From Aristolochia californica (lineage: Eukaryota; Streptophyta; Magnoliopsida; Piperales; Aristolochiaceae): 64,000 bases of DNA. Positions within the stretch are counted from its first letter, which is position 1; each line of letters starts with the position of its first letter. The notes under the pieces were generated by a model. It worked only from the letters and a program-made list of their open reading frames with translations. It made no database searches and was not told the DNA's origin. The stretch lies in contig JARWKL010000003.1 of NCBI GenBank assembly GCA_029961685.1, positions 14,465,731-14,529,730 on the forward strand. The letters are read 5' to 3'. Below, piece by piece: positions 54,181-64,000 of this stretch. The position numbers and the translations under genes were made by a program.

Positions 54181-55168
54181 TGTTGGAAGACAGGGCCCAA
54201 GCCCACACAACCAAGGAAGACTCACATATCCAAGTGTATTAGAATATGGGCCCAAGCCCATAAGACCAAGGAAGACCCATGCAACCAAGAGATAAAGAAG
54301 ATGGGCTCAAGGCCAACAGATCAAGGAGAAGGCCCATAGGCCCACATACATAGATGGCAGGAGGGTAAATAAAGGGTCATCTCATAGAGATGGCATTGAT
54401 GTAATTAAGTTAAAGTTTCAGGGTTAAAACCCTAAGTTTAGGGGTATTATTTTAATACAGTAGTTTCATAAATCTATAAATAGAGCTTTAGGGGGAGGGT
54501 TAGGAATCATCAAGTCCATAACCCTTCTTCCTCCAGTTTTCTCCCTATGGGTTTCTCACCTTTTTCTCCATGAGCTAAATCCATGGAGTCTTGAAAATCA
54601 ACATGGTATCACAGCTTTGATTTTCAGGACTCCGACTATGGGTTTTCAAAGTTCATTCTCGTCCGTTGTTAGAATTTTTTTAATCTCTTAATACACGTGC
54701 ATAGTTTTTTTTTTTTTTTTTGCTTCCTTTAGTTAAATTGTATTGCCTTCCTTGCTCATATTACTACTTTTATTCCTTTGGTTGATTATTCTTTGTTATA
54801 TAGATTATTCTATCTCCTCTGATAACTCGTGATCCAAGCAACTCTTGTTGCTCTGATCCAATTCATCTGATCCTCTTTCTTCACGCTAGCAGTCTACAAA
54901 TTTCTTCCTGTTGCTATTGATTGGTAGAGTGTCTGCCTCTTGGATTAGTCGTTGTCATCCCTTTGCTTCATAATGAGAAAGCTGACACTGCTTCCATAAG
55001 TATAAAGAGAAGATAGCAATTACAAGGAGCATAAGGGCGACAACTGATCTTGATCCGCATAAGCCTTGTTTGTGAAGGCGATGAGAGCAGCGAGATAGAG
55101 AGACGACGTGAAGGTCGTCAAAAGCTGACTGTCGAACACCACGGCACCGAAATAACTATAGCTAAAAC
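54181..55168 (+). mobile_element. Element D, truncated copy
   Basis: 5' LTR 54181-54603 preceded by the same AAGAT as at 29480, so it is the duplicate of the 29485 insertion, not a new one. About 565 bp of interior follow, then it stops at 55168. The PBS-like TGGTATCACAGC is in the hairpin loop. Confidence 0.88.
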
Positions 55169-58100
55169 AAAAAATGTGATCTTGTTCTGCGTCTCACTTT
55201 GGATGTGTAGAAACAACAAATAGAAATGGCAAATTTTCATGCTTCTAAAATAGGACCAAATGTGATCAATCACGCCCACTCGCCTCCGTTTCAAACCCAG
55301 CAGGATTTCTTTACTGCCGAGGTACTAACATTAAATCTGTGAAAACCGAGCAGACCCAACTCAACATGTACTTTTTCATGGTCCAATTATGTTTTTGGTC
55401 CCAGGAGCCTAAAATACTCACAAGTGTTTTACCGGTCCTCCTCCATATTTCCTGTACTATCATGTCAGGCATGCCCAATGAATAACTGAAAACACAGCCA
55501 AGTAGAGAAAGACACGGAGAAGCCAACCGCCAAGAACCATATCCGCAACAAACAAAAAATTACAAAAAAAAAAAACTCTTTGAAAAGAAAATTTTCTAAA
55601 AAAGTTAGTTCTTCATCCAAAAACATTTTGTGGCAAAAATCTCATTGCAAGTCCTTTTGCAAGACATTTTAGTGACGACAATAAAATTTTGCCACTAAAT
55701 AGAAAACTTATTAATGTCTGATAAAAAAAATACTCCGCTTAACTTATTATGCCAATGTGACTTATTTAAAAACATGACTTATACACAAAATGTGACTTTT
55801 ATACACATGTTCCTCTTATTAAAATATGTTGTTAATTGCACAAGTTTTTCGTTAGTATATGGTCTAGATGGAGCTAGGGGAGGGAGAGGCATAAAGAGAC
55901 CTCATCCTTTCATCAATGGACTTATGGCTATGACTGAATTGGTAGTTTGACAATTAGTTTAACTTTCATATACTTTATCAGCAACTAGGACAATAGGCAT
56001 AAAATTTTTGCTTGAACAAAATGTTAAGTTAGATATTTTTCTCATATGCTAAGCACTAGGTAGGGCTACACAACCGAAGGTAAGACCCAGGTATGGAGAA
56101 GCTCATCTAGACATGATGTTTCTATAACTTAACCCAAACTAATCTGTCAGATAACAAGCAAAAAATGTAACACGAGTGCCAAACTCAAATGTCCGCTATG
56201 CTGGCAGCTTTTAAGGGGCCAGCTTATTTGCTTGACTATATAAAATTCCCCTTAAAAGCATGGGTTAATGCTATACCATTAAACCTTGTCCAGAGTGGCT
56301 TCATCGACTCTTTTGCTTATAAGATTAGGGCACATCATATCGCCGAAATCTGGAATTCACCGCTGGTTTTCTATTTTCTTTGGATGAATGAATTTGTTGA
56401 GGTGGAGCTGGGGGTTGTAGTCATTTTCGCAGGGGGGTGGGGGGTGGGAACGCCCGTCCAACGCTTCATGTTTTTTGTTCAGAAAAATGTCTGAATCAGC
56501 TTTCCTCGATTTTTGCTTGATTCGATTACCTGACGTGATGCAAAAGAAGTGAAATTCATTCTACACTAATAGAATAATCTAACAAACTAAGTAATACGGG
56601 TGTAATTCATTCTGGATCATTTTGGACTAACCCCCCCAAAATATGACTTTTATACACATCTTCCCCTTATTAAAATATGATGTTAATTGCACAAGTTTTT
56701 CATTAGTATGTGGTCTAGATGGAGCTAGAGGAGGGAGAGACTAAAAGAGGCCTCATCCTTTCGTCAATGGACTGCTGGCTATGATTGAATTGGTAGTTTT
56801 AGAATTAGTTTAACTTTCATATAATTTATCAGCAACAAGAACAAAAGGCATAAAATTTTGCTCGAACCAAATGTTAAATTAGATATTTTTCTAATATGCT
56901 AAGCACTAGGTAGGGCCACAAAACGGAAGGTAAGACCCAGATATGGAGAAGCTCATCTGGACATGATGTTTCTATAACTTAACCCAAACTAATCTATCAG
57001 ATAAGAGGCAAAAAATGTAACACGAGTGCCAAACTCAAGTGTCCGCTATGCTGGCATCTTCTAAGGGGCCAGCTTATTTGCCTGACTATATAAAAGGCCC
57101 CTTAAAAGCTAGGGTTACCGCTATACCGTTAAACCTTGTCCAGAGTGGCTTCGTCGACACTTCCTCTTATAAGATGAGGGAACATCGTATCGCCGAAATC
57201 TGGAATTCACCGCTGGTTTTCTATTTTCTTTGGATGAATGACTTTGTTGAGGTGGAGTTGGGCGTTGTAGTGATTGATTTCGGGGGAGGAAGAGGGAAGC
57301 ATGAAGGATCGGAAGAGACGGGAGCGCTAGTTCCTTCTTTATGAAAACATGCTCTTTTGGTGCTTCTTGTCTTTTTTGTTGTTCTATGCTCTTTGCTCCA
57401 CCTCCGTCCTCTCCACTGTTAGAGGTTAGTTCTATGGAATATTTTTTTTATATTTTATTCGAAAAATACTAGGAAAAATGGTGGTACAGTATTAATTTTT
57501 TTTTGTTTAAATTGCCTAATTTCTATTTTCGATCAGAAAATATTCAATCCTGAATTGAACATTGTCTTTTTTTTTTTTTTTTTTGATGTCTTGTTTGTTT
57601 ATTGATGAAATTCTTCAAATTTACTCCATCATGAACACTAGAAGTCGGTTTCATCCGGTTGAGAGATGAAAAAGTTGAGGGATAGGGTAGAAAGAGCCTT
57701 ATCGAGGATGAAAATTGGCAATCATCATCTTAAGGGTAGCATGCATCACCAATTTTTTCTCTCGAAAGTTTCGAAAGAGAGTTTTGAAGACTGAAAGTTT
57801 TGATTTCAAAATAGTTCGAAATCAAAATGGAAAGTTAAAACGAAGCTCCCCTCTTGTTGCTGTCGAGTCTCAAATGGTGAAAGGGGATTTATTTAGTAAC
57901 CAAGCCGACTCGCAAGATCGTGAACCTCACTACAGCTCACTCGAGTTCGGCTCAGTTACTTGAATGAGGACGAACCATTGTTTGAACTTGATTCAAAATG
58001 TTTTCGAATTGAGCCGAACTGAACCAAATCCGAGTCGAGCTTGAGCTATTCGCGAAGCGGCTTGATTTGATGCCACCCCTAGTTTTACTACTCCACCTCC

Positions 58101-58734
58101 ATATTTACTGTACTACCATGTCATGCATGCCCAATGAATAACTAAAAAGTAGAGAAAGACCCAAGAAAGCCAATCGATAGAAGCACATCCACACTATACC
58201 TTTTAAAAGATAGAAATAACATATGATATAACATGAATAAATGGCAAAGAACAGAAAAAAAAAGTTATATGAAAAAAAAATATTGTTAAAACTTAGTGTT
58301 TCATCAAAAATATTTTTGCGGCAAAATTTTCAATCAAGTCCATTTGCAAGACATTTTAGTGACAAAAATAAAAGTTTGCCAAAAAAAATTTGAAAAAAGA
58401 AAGCAATTCGTCATTTCAAGTTGTTTTACAACAATAATCAAAGTTTACTAGTTAAATAGTTATAAAGGTGAAATGTTTTTTATCTTTTAAAGACTAGAAA
58501 ATCTCTTCATCAATAGAAATTTTGACAATGACAACAACTTTTTTTAATAGAAAATTTAAATGACGAAAGCACCTTGTTGTTAATATTGTTATTAACAATC
58601 AAAAACTTTAATTTCATCCCAAATAGAGTTTTAATAGATCATCATCATTAATAGATTCTAAATGAAGAAAAGTTTGTTTGAAACAAATATGCATAACAAC
58701 ATATGTTCATCACTTGACAATGTGTTTAATAGTT
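55169..58734. repeat. Non-coding module, third copy with internal tandem duplication
   Basis: Resembles 26625-28937 but is more diverged. A segment of about 850 bp occurs twice in tandem (about 55790-56490 and 56640-57345), each with CTAAGCACTAGGTAGGG and a frame starting MSAMLA. No gene recognised. It leads into the copia C LTR at 58735, as in the other copies. Confidence 0.7.
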
Positions 58735-59122
58735 TGTTGGAAGATGGGCTGAAGCCCACAAGCTCAAGACTAGAAGCTCACACGTCAAAGGAGTGGCAAA
58801 CTGGTTATTTATAGTATGTTCCATAAGGATGGCATGAGGATGTAAATACATTATCTTAGTATGTCTTTCAATCTATTAAGTTGTAACCCTAAGGGCTTTG
58901 TAACACTATAAAAAAGAGCATTGGCTAAGACGTAAGGCATTCATGCCTTCTCCTCTCTTTGAGAAATCGTCCAGCCACCCTCTCTTCTCCCTTGACACAT
59001 TCTCTCCTTCCCTTAATCCAAACACTCTTCTCAAACGTCCTTCCCCTTTCTCCCTCTTCTCTCTCTTCTATCCTTCTTCCACGTTAACCTAGAGTCATTC
59101 TCATGGGGTCCTAACTTCTACA
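58735..59122 (+). mobile_element. 5' LTR of copia C copy 2
   Basis: TGTTGGAAGATGGGCTGAAG to AACTTCTACA, 388 bp, then TGGTATCAGAGC. Confidence 0.92.
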
Positions 59123-59912
59123 TGGTATCAGAGCATGGAGGTTAGGATCCTTATTCAATTACTTATGTCATCCATTCAAGAAGTTGTTTATAGAAGGAGT
59201 TCTGCCATGAAACGATAAGTAAAATCTTGGTTTTTTTTATTCTCTCTTTAAGGTTTTAATTTTTCCCTCTTCTTGAATTCTTGATTCACGTCAAATCAAG
59301 ATAATCTTCATAAATATTATGAAGATCTATATTGTATGACTAAAAGGATGTTGTAGTGTTGATCATCTTGTATCAAAATTACATGAATCATCAAAGGTTT
59401 TTTTTTATGTTTGTTAATTGGATTTAGTTACCTTTATGTAACGGGAATCAATCATTGTTGATATGGGATTCCAGCATATGTTGCTCTCAATTCTATGATT
59501 TAATGTTACTCATGGGAGTGTGTTATGTTGTTGGATAACCGTTATATGTTTGATGAAATGCCAACACTCACTTATCCCTATTATTTTTGCGTTTGAACTT
59601 CAACAATTGAATTTTTTTGTGTGTTGAAATCTTCCCATTGCTTTCGGTTATGTGTTTGAGTTTGGATTAAGGATAAGAGTTGCATCTATTCTCTTCTCTC
59701 TATTTTTTTGTGATAAATATAAGAGAAGTTGAGTAGTGGCTGGTTCTTGTTATCACTTGACAAAAGCACCAATTTTTCCATGATTTGGTGATTATTCTCG
59801 AGAAAATATTCTTTTTGGGGGCTAATTTGGTCTACGGGTGCTTCAAATTACGTTGTGTAATTTTTATTTGAGCCCCTTTGATAACTGACCTCACTAGTTG
59901 ATTTGCGTCAAC

Positions 59913-61220
59913 ATGGAGAGTGGACTTATGAGTAATAAGAGTGACATACTCCGAATTACTACAATTCCACTAAGAGGTCTTTCCAATTACCTCAGCTAGT
60001 CACAATCGGTACGGAGGGTTCTCATTACTCATGACCTTCTCAGTCATGTTATCCAAATCCCTCCTCCAATTGATGAAGAAGATGAAGTCTACTGTAAATG
60101 GGTCAAAAATGATAACATTGTTATCGGTTGGCTTATTAACAACATGGAAGAGCATGTTGCTAACAATGTGGTCCACTTGGATACTTCCAAGGATATTTGG
60201 GACACAAGTGTTAAGCTCAATTCCAGTACCACCTCCTTGCAAAGAGTATATGATGTTTTCCAAAGTTTGCTGGCTACCAAACAAGGAGATAATATTCATG
60301 AGTTTTTGCTTGGTTTCGTGGCCTTCTCCAAGAATGGAAAATTGCTCGACCATACTCTCTCGACATTGTTGTTCAAGAAAAACAGGGCAAGGCTCTGGCA
60401 ACGGCTATTTACCTTACCAATATTAAGCCGTATATAGAGGTGGCTAAGACTCAACTTCTTAGTTGCTCTGCGCTTCCCTCTTTTGATGACATCAATGCTA
60501 CGTTCTTATAGATTCCAGATCCATCTCCTCCTTCTCTGATTGATTCTCCATCAGCTATGTTCTCTGGTAATCGAGGCACATCATCCCCATTTCAAGGAAG
60601 AAGCAAAAATACATGAGGATGCCACAATAGAGGTGGTCAAACGGATTCGACCCATTCCCGCACTGAGTCTAGATTGTGCACTTACTGTGGTCGTCAGAAC
60701 CACCTTGTGGATTCATGTGGAAACTCCATGGCAAGCCTGATTGGGCAACAACCAATCCAACCTCAGTTAATGTTGAAAAAAAGGAGGATAGGACTGATTC
60801 TCATTCGGCAAATGTGAATATTTCTGCGGAAGACTATGTTGCAATTCAAAAGCTGGAATCCTTATCCGATCAATCCTCTACTCCACCAGGCCCTACTACT
60901 GCCACTACCATTGCCTCAAGTATGCTTTCTTCCTCTTCAACCCCTTCCTCTTGGATCATTAACTCTGGGGCTTCCGAACACTTGTTAGGTAACAAACACA
61001 TGCTTCATTCATTATCTCCATGTCTTCCTCATAAATTTGTCACTATTGCTAATGGTTCCCAAACCAAGGTACTTGGAAAGGGTTCCTCATCTCTTACTGT
61101 GTCTATTCCTCTCCAAGATGTGTTATTTGTTCCTCAATTTTCCTTAAATTTTTTCTCTGGTAGTCAATTAACCAAACAATTGAATTGTTTTGTCAACTTC
61201 TCACCATCTTCGTGTATATT
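59913..61220 (+). pseudogene. Copia C gag and protease, copy 2
   Basis: MESGLMSNKSDILRITTIPL starts gag; a TAG for Gln at about 59997 interrupts it. It continues with IGWLINNMEEHVANNVVHLD, DIWDTSVKLNSS and an intact zinc knuckle CTYCGRQNHLVDSC near 60676. A one-base loss then shifts the frame into HGKPDWATTNPTSV. The protease site reads WIINSGASEHLLG, with Asn replacing the catalytic Asp. Confidence 0.88.
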
Positions 61221-61242
61221 TTAGGATCTAAGTACGAAACAG

Positions 61243-63790
61243 GTGATTGGTGGTGGCCATAAAAAAAGGGGTTTATACTATTTTGCTCTTCCACCAGTAG
61301 CTGTTATTTCCTCCACTACATTCGAGGCTCAACTATGGCACAGCCGGCTTGGTCTTCAATCTACCTCGTCACTTCATTCTTTAGTTCTATCTCTTAAATA
61401 TTTATCTAATTTCAATTGTGAGGCATGCCAATTAAGTAAGCATGTTAGGAGAACATATTCTCCTCATCTTACAACAACTAGTACTACTCCATTTGCCTTA
61501 ATAAATTATGATGTATGGGCCCCTTTAAGGTCTCTAACATTTCTCAGAATCAATATCTTGTTACTTTTGTGGACGATTTTACTCGAGTGACTTGGTTATT
61601 TTTTTTTAAAGAAAAATCATAAATTCTTTCTATTTTTACAAACTTTCATGCAATGGTTCTATAGCAATTTAGAAAAAAATTCAAATCCTTAGATTCGATA
61701 ATGCTAAGGAATATTTGTCTAATGAGTTTAAATCATTTTGTGAGGGTAATGGGCTTCTTCATCAAACATCATGTGCCTATACCCCTCAACATAGTGGTGT
61801 CGCTGAAAGAAAGAATCATCACCTCCTTGAAGTTGCTCGGGGCATCCTCTACTCTATGAATGTACCCTACTTTTATTGGATATATTTGTTATAATCCTAC
61901 ACTTTGGAGGTTGATGGTATCTCGGCATGTGACTTTCTTTTAAGACACTTCCTTCTACTCCTCACATGAGGCTCCTCTAGGGTTTAAATTTCCTCCTACC
62001 ACTCCATGCCCGCTTGTGCCATTTAATGAAGATATTACTCAACCCCATATGCACCGGCCGTCCCCTCACTTGTGGAGTTGTCCGATCCTCCCGAGGTAAG
62101 TCTTTCTCCTCCTCCTATGTTTGGACCTGAATTTGATACTCGGCCTATTGTATTATGATAGGAAAACCATTCTTGTACTACGTCTCATCCAATTGCCAAT
62201 TTTGTGCCTTCTCATCACTTATGTTATGAGTGTGTTAAGTTTCTTGCTTCTCTTTTGTCTGTTTCCATATCACAATCCTATCAGGAGGCCCTGAAGCATC
62301 CAGGATGGAAGGCCACTATGGAGGAAGAAATGCATGCATTATATGAAAATCAAACATGGACATTAGCATCGCTCCCAAAAGGGAAAAGATTGGTTGGTTG
62401 TAGCTGGTTTTTTTGGTGAAACACAACCTAGATGGGTCGGTTGCGCGCCTTATAGCACACCTTGTTTAAAAAGGTTATAATCATTGATATGGGATAGATT
62501 ATGAAGAGATTTTCTCTCTGGTTGCAAAACTGAACTCAGTACGTATCATCCTCTCTATTGCTGCTAACTCATCCTGGCCAGTATATCAGATTGATGTAAA
62601 AATGCATTTTTAAATGGTGATATATGGGAAGAAATTTATATGGTTCAACCACAGGATATGTGGTTGAGGTGGAGTCCATATGCCGATTAAAGAAATCTTT
62701 ATATGGTCTTAAACAATGCCCTCAGACCTGGTTTGATAAATCCAGTCAAGCGCTTCTACGATTTGGCTTTCATAGGTGCTCGATTGATTACCACTCAGTA
62801 TATATTAAAAGTACTATCAAAGGGAAGATATTATTGGCCATGTATGTTGGTGATATTATCTTGACTGGGAATGATGCTCATAATATACAAGAAGTGAAAA
62901 ATATGATATGTCAAGAGTTCAAAATTAAAGATTTGGGTAAGCTCAAAATTTTTCTGAGTATAGAAGTCCTTCAGTCAAACAATGGAATAGTATTGTCTAA
63001 AAAAAATACGTCTTAGATCTTCTTGAAGAAACAGGAATGAAGGGTTGTAGATCAGTTGATACACCTATGAATGAGAATGAAAAATTGTGTGCCACAACTG
63101 GAGAAGATGTTGACATTGGAAAATATCAAAGAGTTGTGGAAAAATTGATCTATCTCATGGTAACCAGGCTAGATATATCGTATGTTGTGAGCGTGGTAAG
63201 TCAATTCATGCACAAACCATAAATTACTCACTAGCAAGTGTTGGAGAGAATACTAGGATACTTAAAAGGTGCTCCAGGAAGAGTATTGCTATATAACTAA
63301 CATGATCACTTCAATATAGAAGGCTTCTTAGATACAGATTGGGTTGGATCACCCACTGATAGAAAATCTATGATTGGGTATTGTACCCTTGTTGGGGGAA
63401 ACTTGGTCACATGGAAATGCAAAAACCAAAACATGGTTGCAAGATCTAGTGCTGAAGCATAATACTGACCTATAGCCCACATTGTAAGTGAACTTTTATG
63501 GATAAAGACTCTTCTTACCAAATTGGGATTTTATAAAGGGGGCTCTATGGGCCTACATTGTGATAATCAAGTAGCTATTCACATTTCGTCAAATCCAGTC
63601 TTCCATGAAAGATAGAAACATATTGAAGTGGATTGTCATTTTATACGGGAAAAGTTTCAAGTAGGAATAATTTCTCTTAAGTATGTTTCATCTCAAGAGC
63701 ATTTAGCTAATATCCTCACCAAACTGGCTACATCCAAAATTCTATCTTATATAAGTGGCAAGTTGGGTATTTATGATGTATTTTCTCCAC
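61243..63790 (+). pseudogene. Copia C integrase, RT and RNase H, copy 2
   Basis: Integrase: AQLWHSRLGLQSTSS (the second His of LGH lost), CEACQLSKHV, AYTPQHSGVAERKN, then a deletion at about 61880. [40 protein letters not shown], and MYVGDIILTGND, where Gly replaces the first catalytic Asp of YVDD. RNase H: GYCTLVGGNLVTWKCKNQNM, SELLWIKTLLTKLG, HIEVDCHFIREKFQ. Many stops. Confidence 0.88.
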
Positions 63791-63805
63791 CAGCTTTAAG
63801 GGGAG

Positions 63806-64000
63806 TCTTGGAGGATGGGCTCAAGCCCACAACTTCAAGGCTAGATGCCCACATGTCAAAGGAGTGGCAAAGTGGTTATTTATGGTATGTTCCATAAGGA
63901 TAGCATGAATATGTAAATACATTGTCATAATATGTCTTTTAATCTATTGAGTTGTAACCCTAAGGGCTTTGAAATACTATAAATAAGAGCATTGGCTAAG
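63806..64000 (+). mobile_element. 3' LTR of copia C copy 2, partial
   Basis: TCTTGGAGGATGGGCTCAAG (TG start decayed to TC) follows a purine tract and aligns with the 5' LTR up to the window end. Confidence 0.9.

Larger units (their letters stand above)
42166..55168. repeat. Segmental duplication, copy B
   Basis: Partner of 19389-30460. It keeps the full copia E pol lost from copy A, but has lost 277 bp of the phytocyanin gene (junction 51179) and ends at 55168 inside element D, where a third copy of the non-coding module begins. Confidence 0.9.
58735..64000 (+). mobile_element. Copia C copy 2, nearly complete, cut by window end
   Basis: 5' LTR 58735-59122, PBS 59123-59134, leader to 59912, gag-pol 59913-63790, purine tract TTTAAGGGGAG and 3' LTR from 63806. 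About 5.3 kb. The leader lacks the D element, so it shows the empty D insertion site. There is a large loss in the integrase (61880 region) compared with copy 1. Confidence 0.9.

Overview
The window is nuclear DNA from a flowering plant. All five recognisable retroelement families have the plant-type primer-binding site TGGTATCAGAGC or a decayed form of it, and host-derived coding fragments (vacuolar sorting receptor, phytocyanin) are plant proteins. I cannot name the species. Roughly 90% of the window is LTR-retrotransposon sequence. The single credible intact host gene is a two-exon phytocyanin-like gene on the minus strand at 25909-26370.

For this annotation I label the families A to F (labels are mine). 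A = gypsy-like with LTRs TGTTAT...ATAACA. B = gypsy chromovirus-like with 466-bp LTRs TGTTGTGG...CCATAACA. G = gypsy-like with 1.2-kb LTRs TGAGAC...GTGACA and a minisatellite. C, E and F = copia. D = non-autonomous LTR element.

Layout. 1-1076: 5' end of a minus-strand A element (open gag-like frame, PBS, LTR). 1116-7064: G array, internal-LTR-internal-LTR. 7065-10481: A element copy 1, carrying fused pieces of several host genes and a 3' LTR. 10690-11750: decayed minus-strand copia integrase. 12155-18785: copia E copy 1, with a B element inside it and a solo LTR inside the B LTR. 19389-30460 and 42166-55168: a large direct segmental duplication containing E+B, copia F, the phytocyanin locus, a repeated non-coding module, copia C and the start of D. 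29485-32504: complete non-autonomous D element inside copia C. 36442-40381: A element copy 2 with the same host-gene chimera. 40382-41476: B fragment. 55169-58734: third copy of the module. 58735-64000: nearly complete but decayed copia C.

Most notable content: both A copies carry the same series of host-gene fragments (poly(A)-binding protein, an unidentified piece, vacuolar sorting receptor, a second unidentified piece, glutamate synthase, elongation factor 2, DExH helicase). All are on one strand and, after allowing for small copy-specific indels, in one reading frame. This looks like a multi-gene transduplication that was mobilised inside an LTR retrotransposon, comparable in principle to maize Bs1. 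None of the pol remnants appears coding-competent; mobility would have needed proteins in trans. The phytocyanin gene survives in one duplicate and is broken by a 277-bp deletion in the other.
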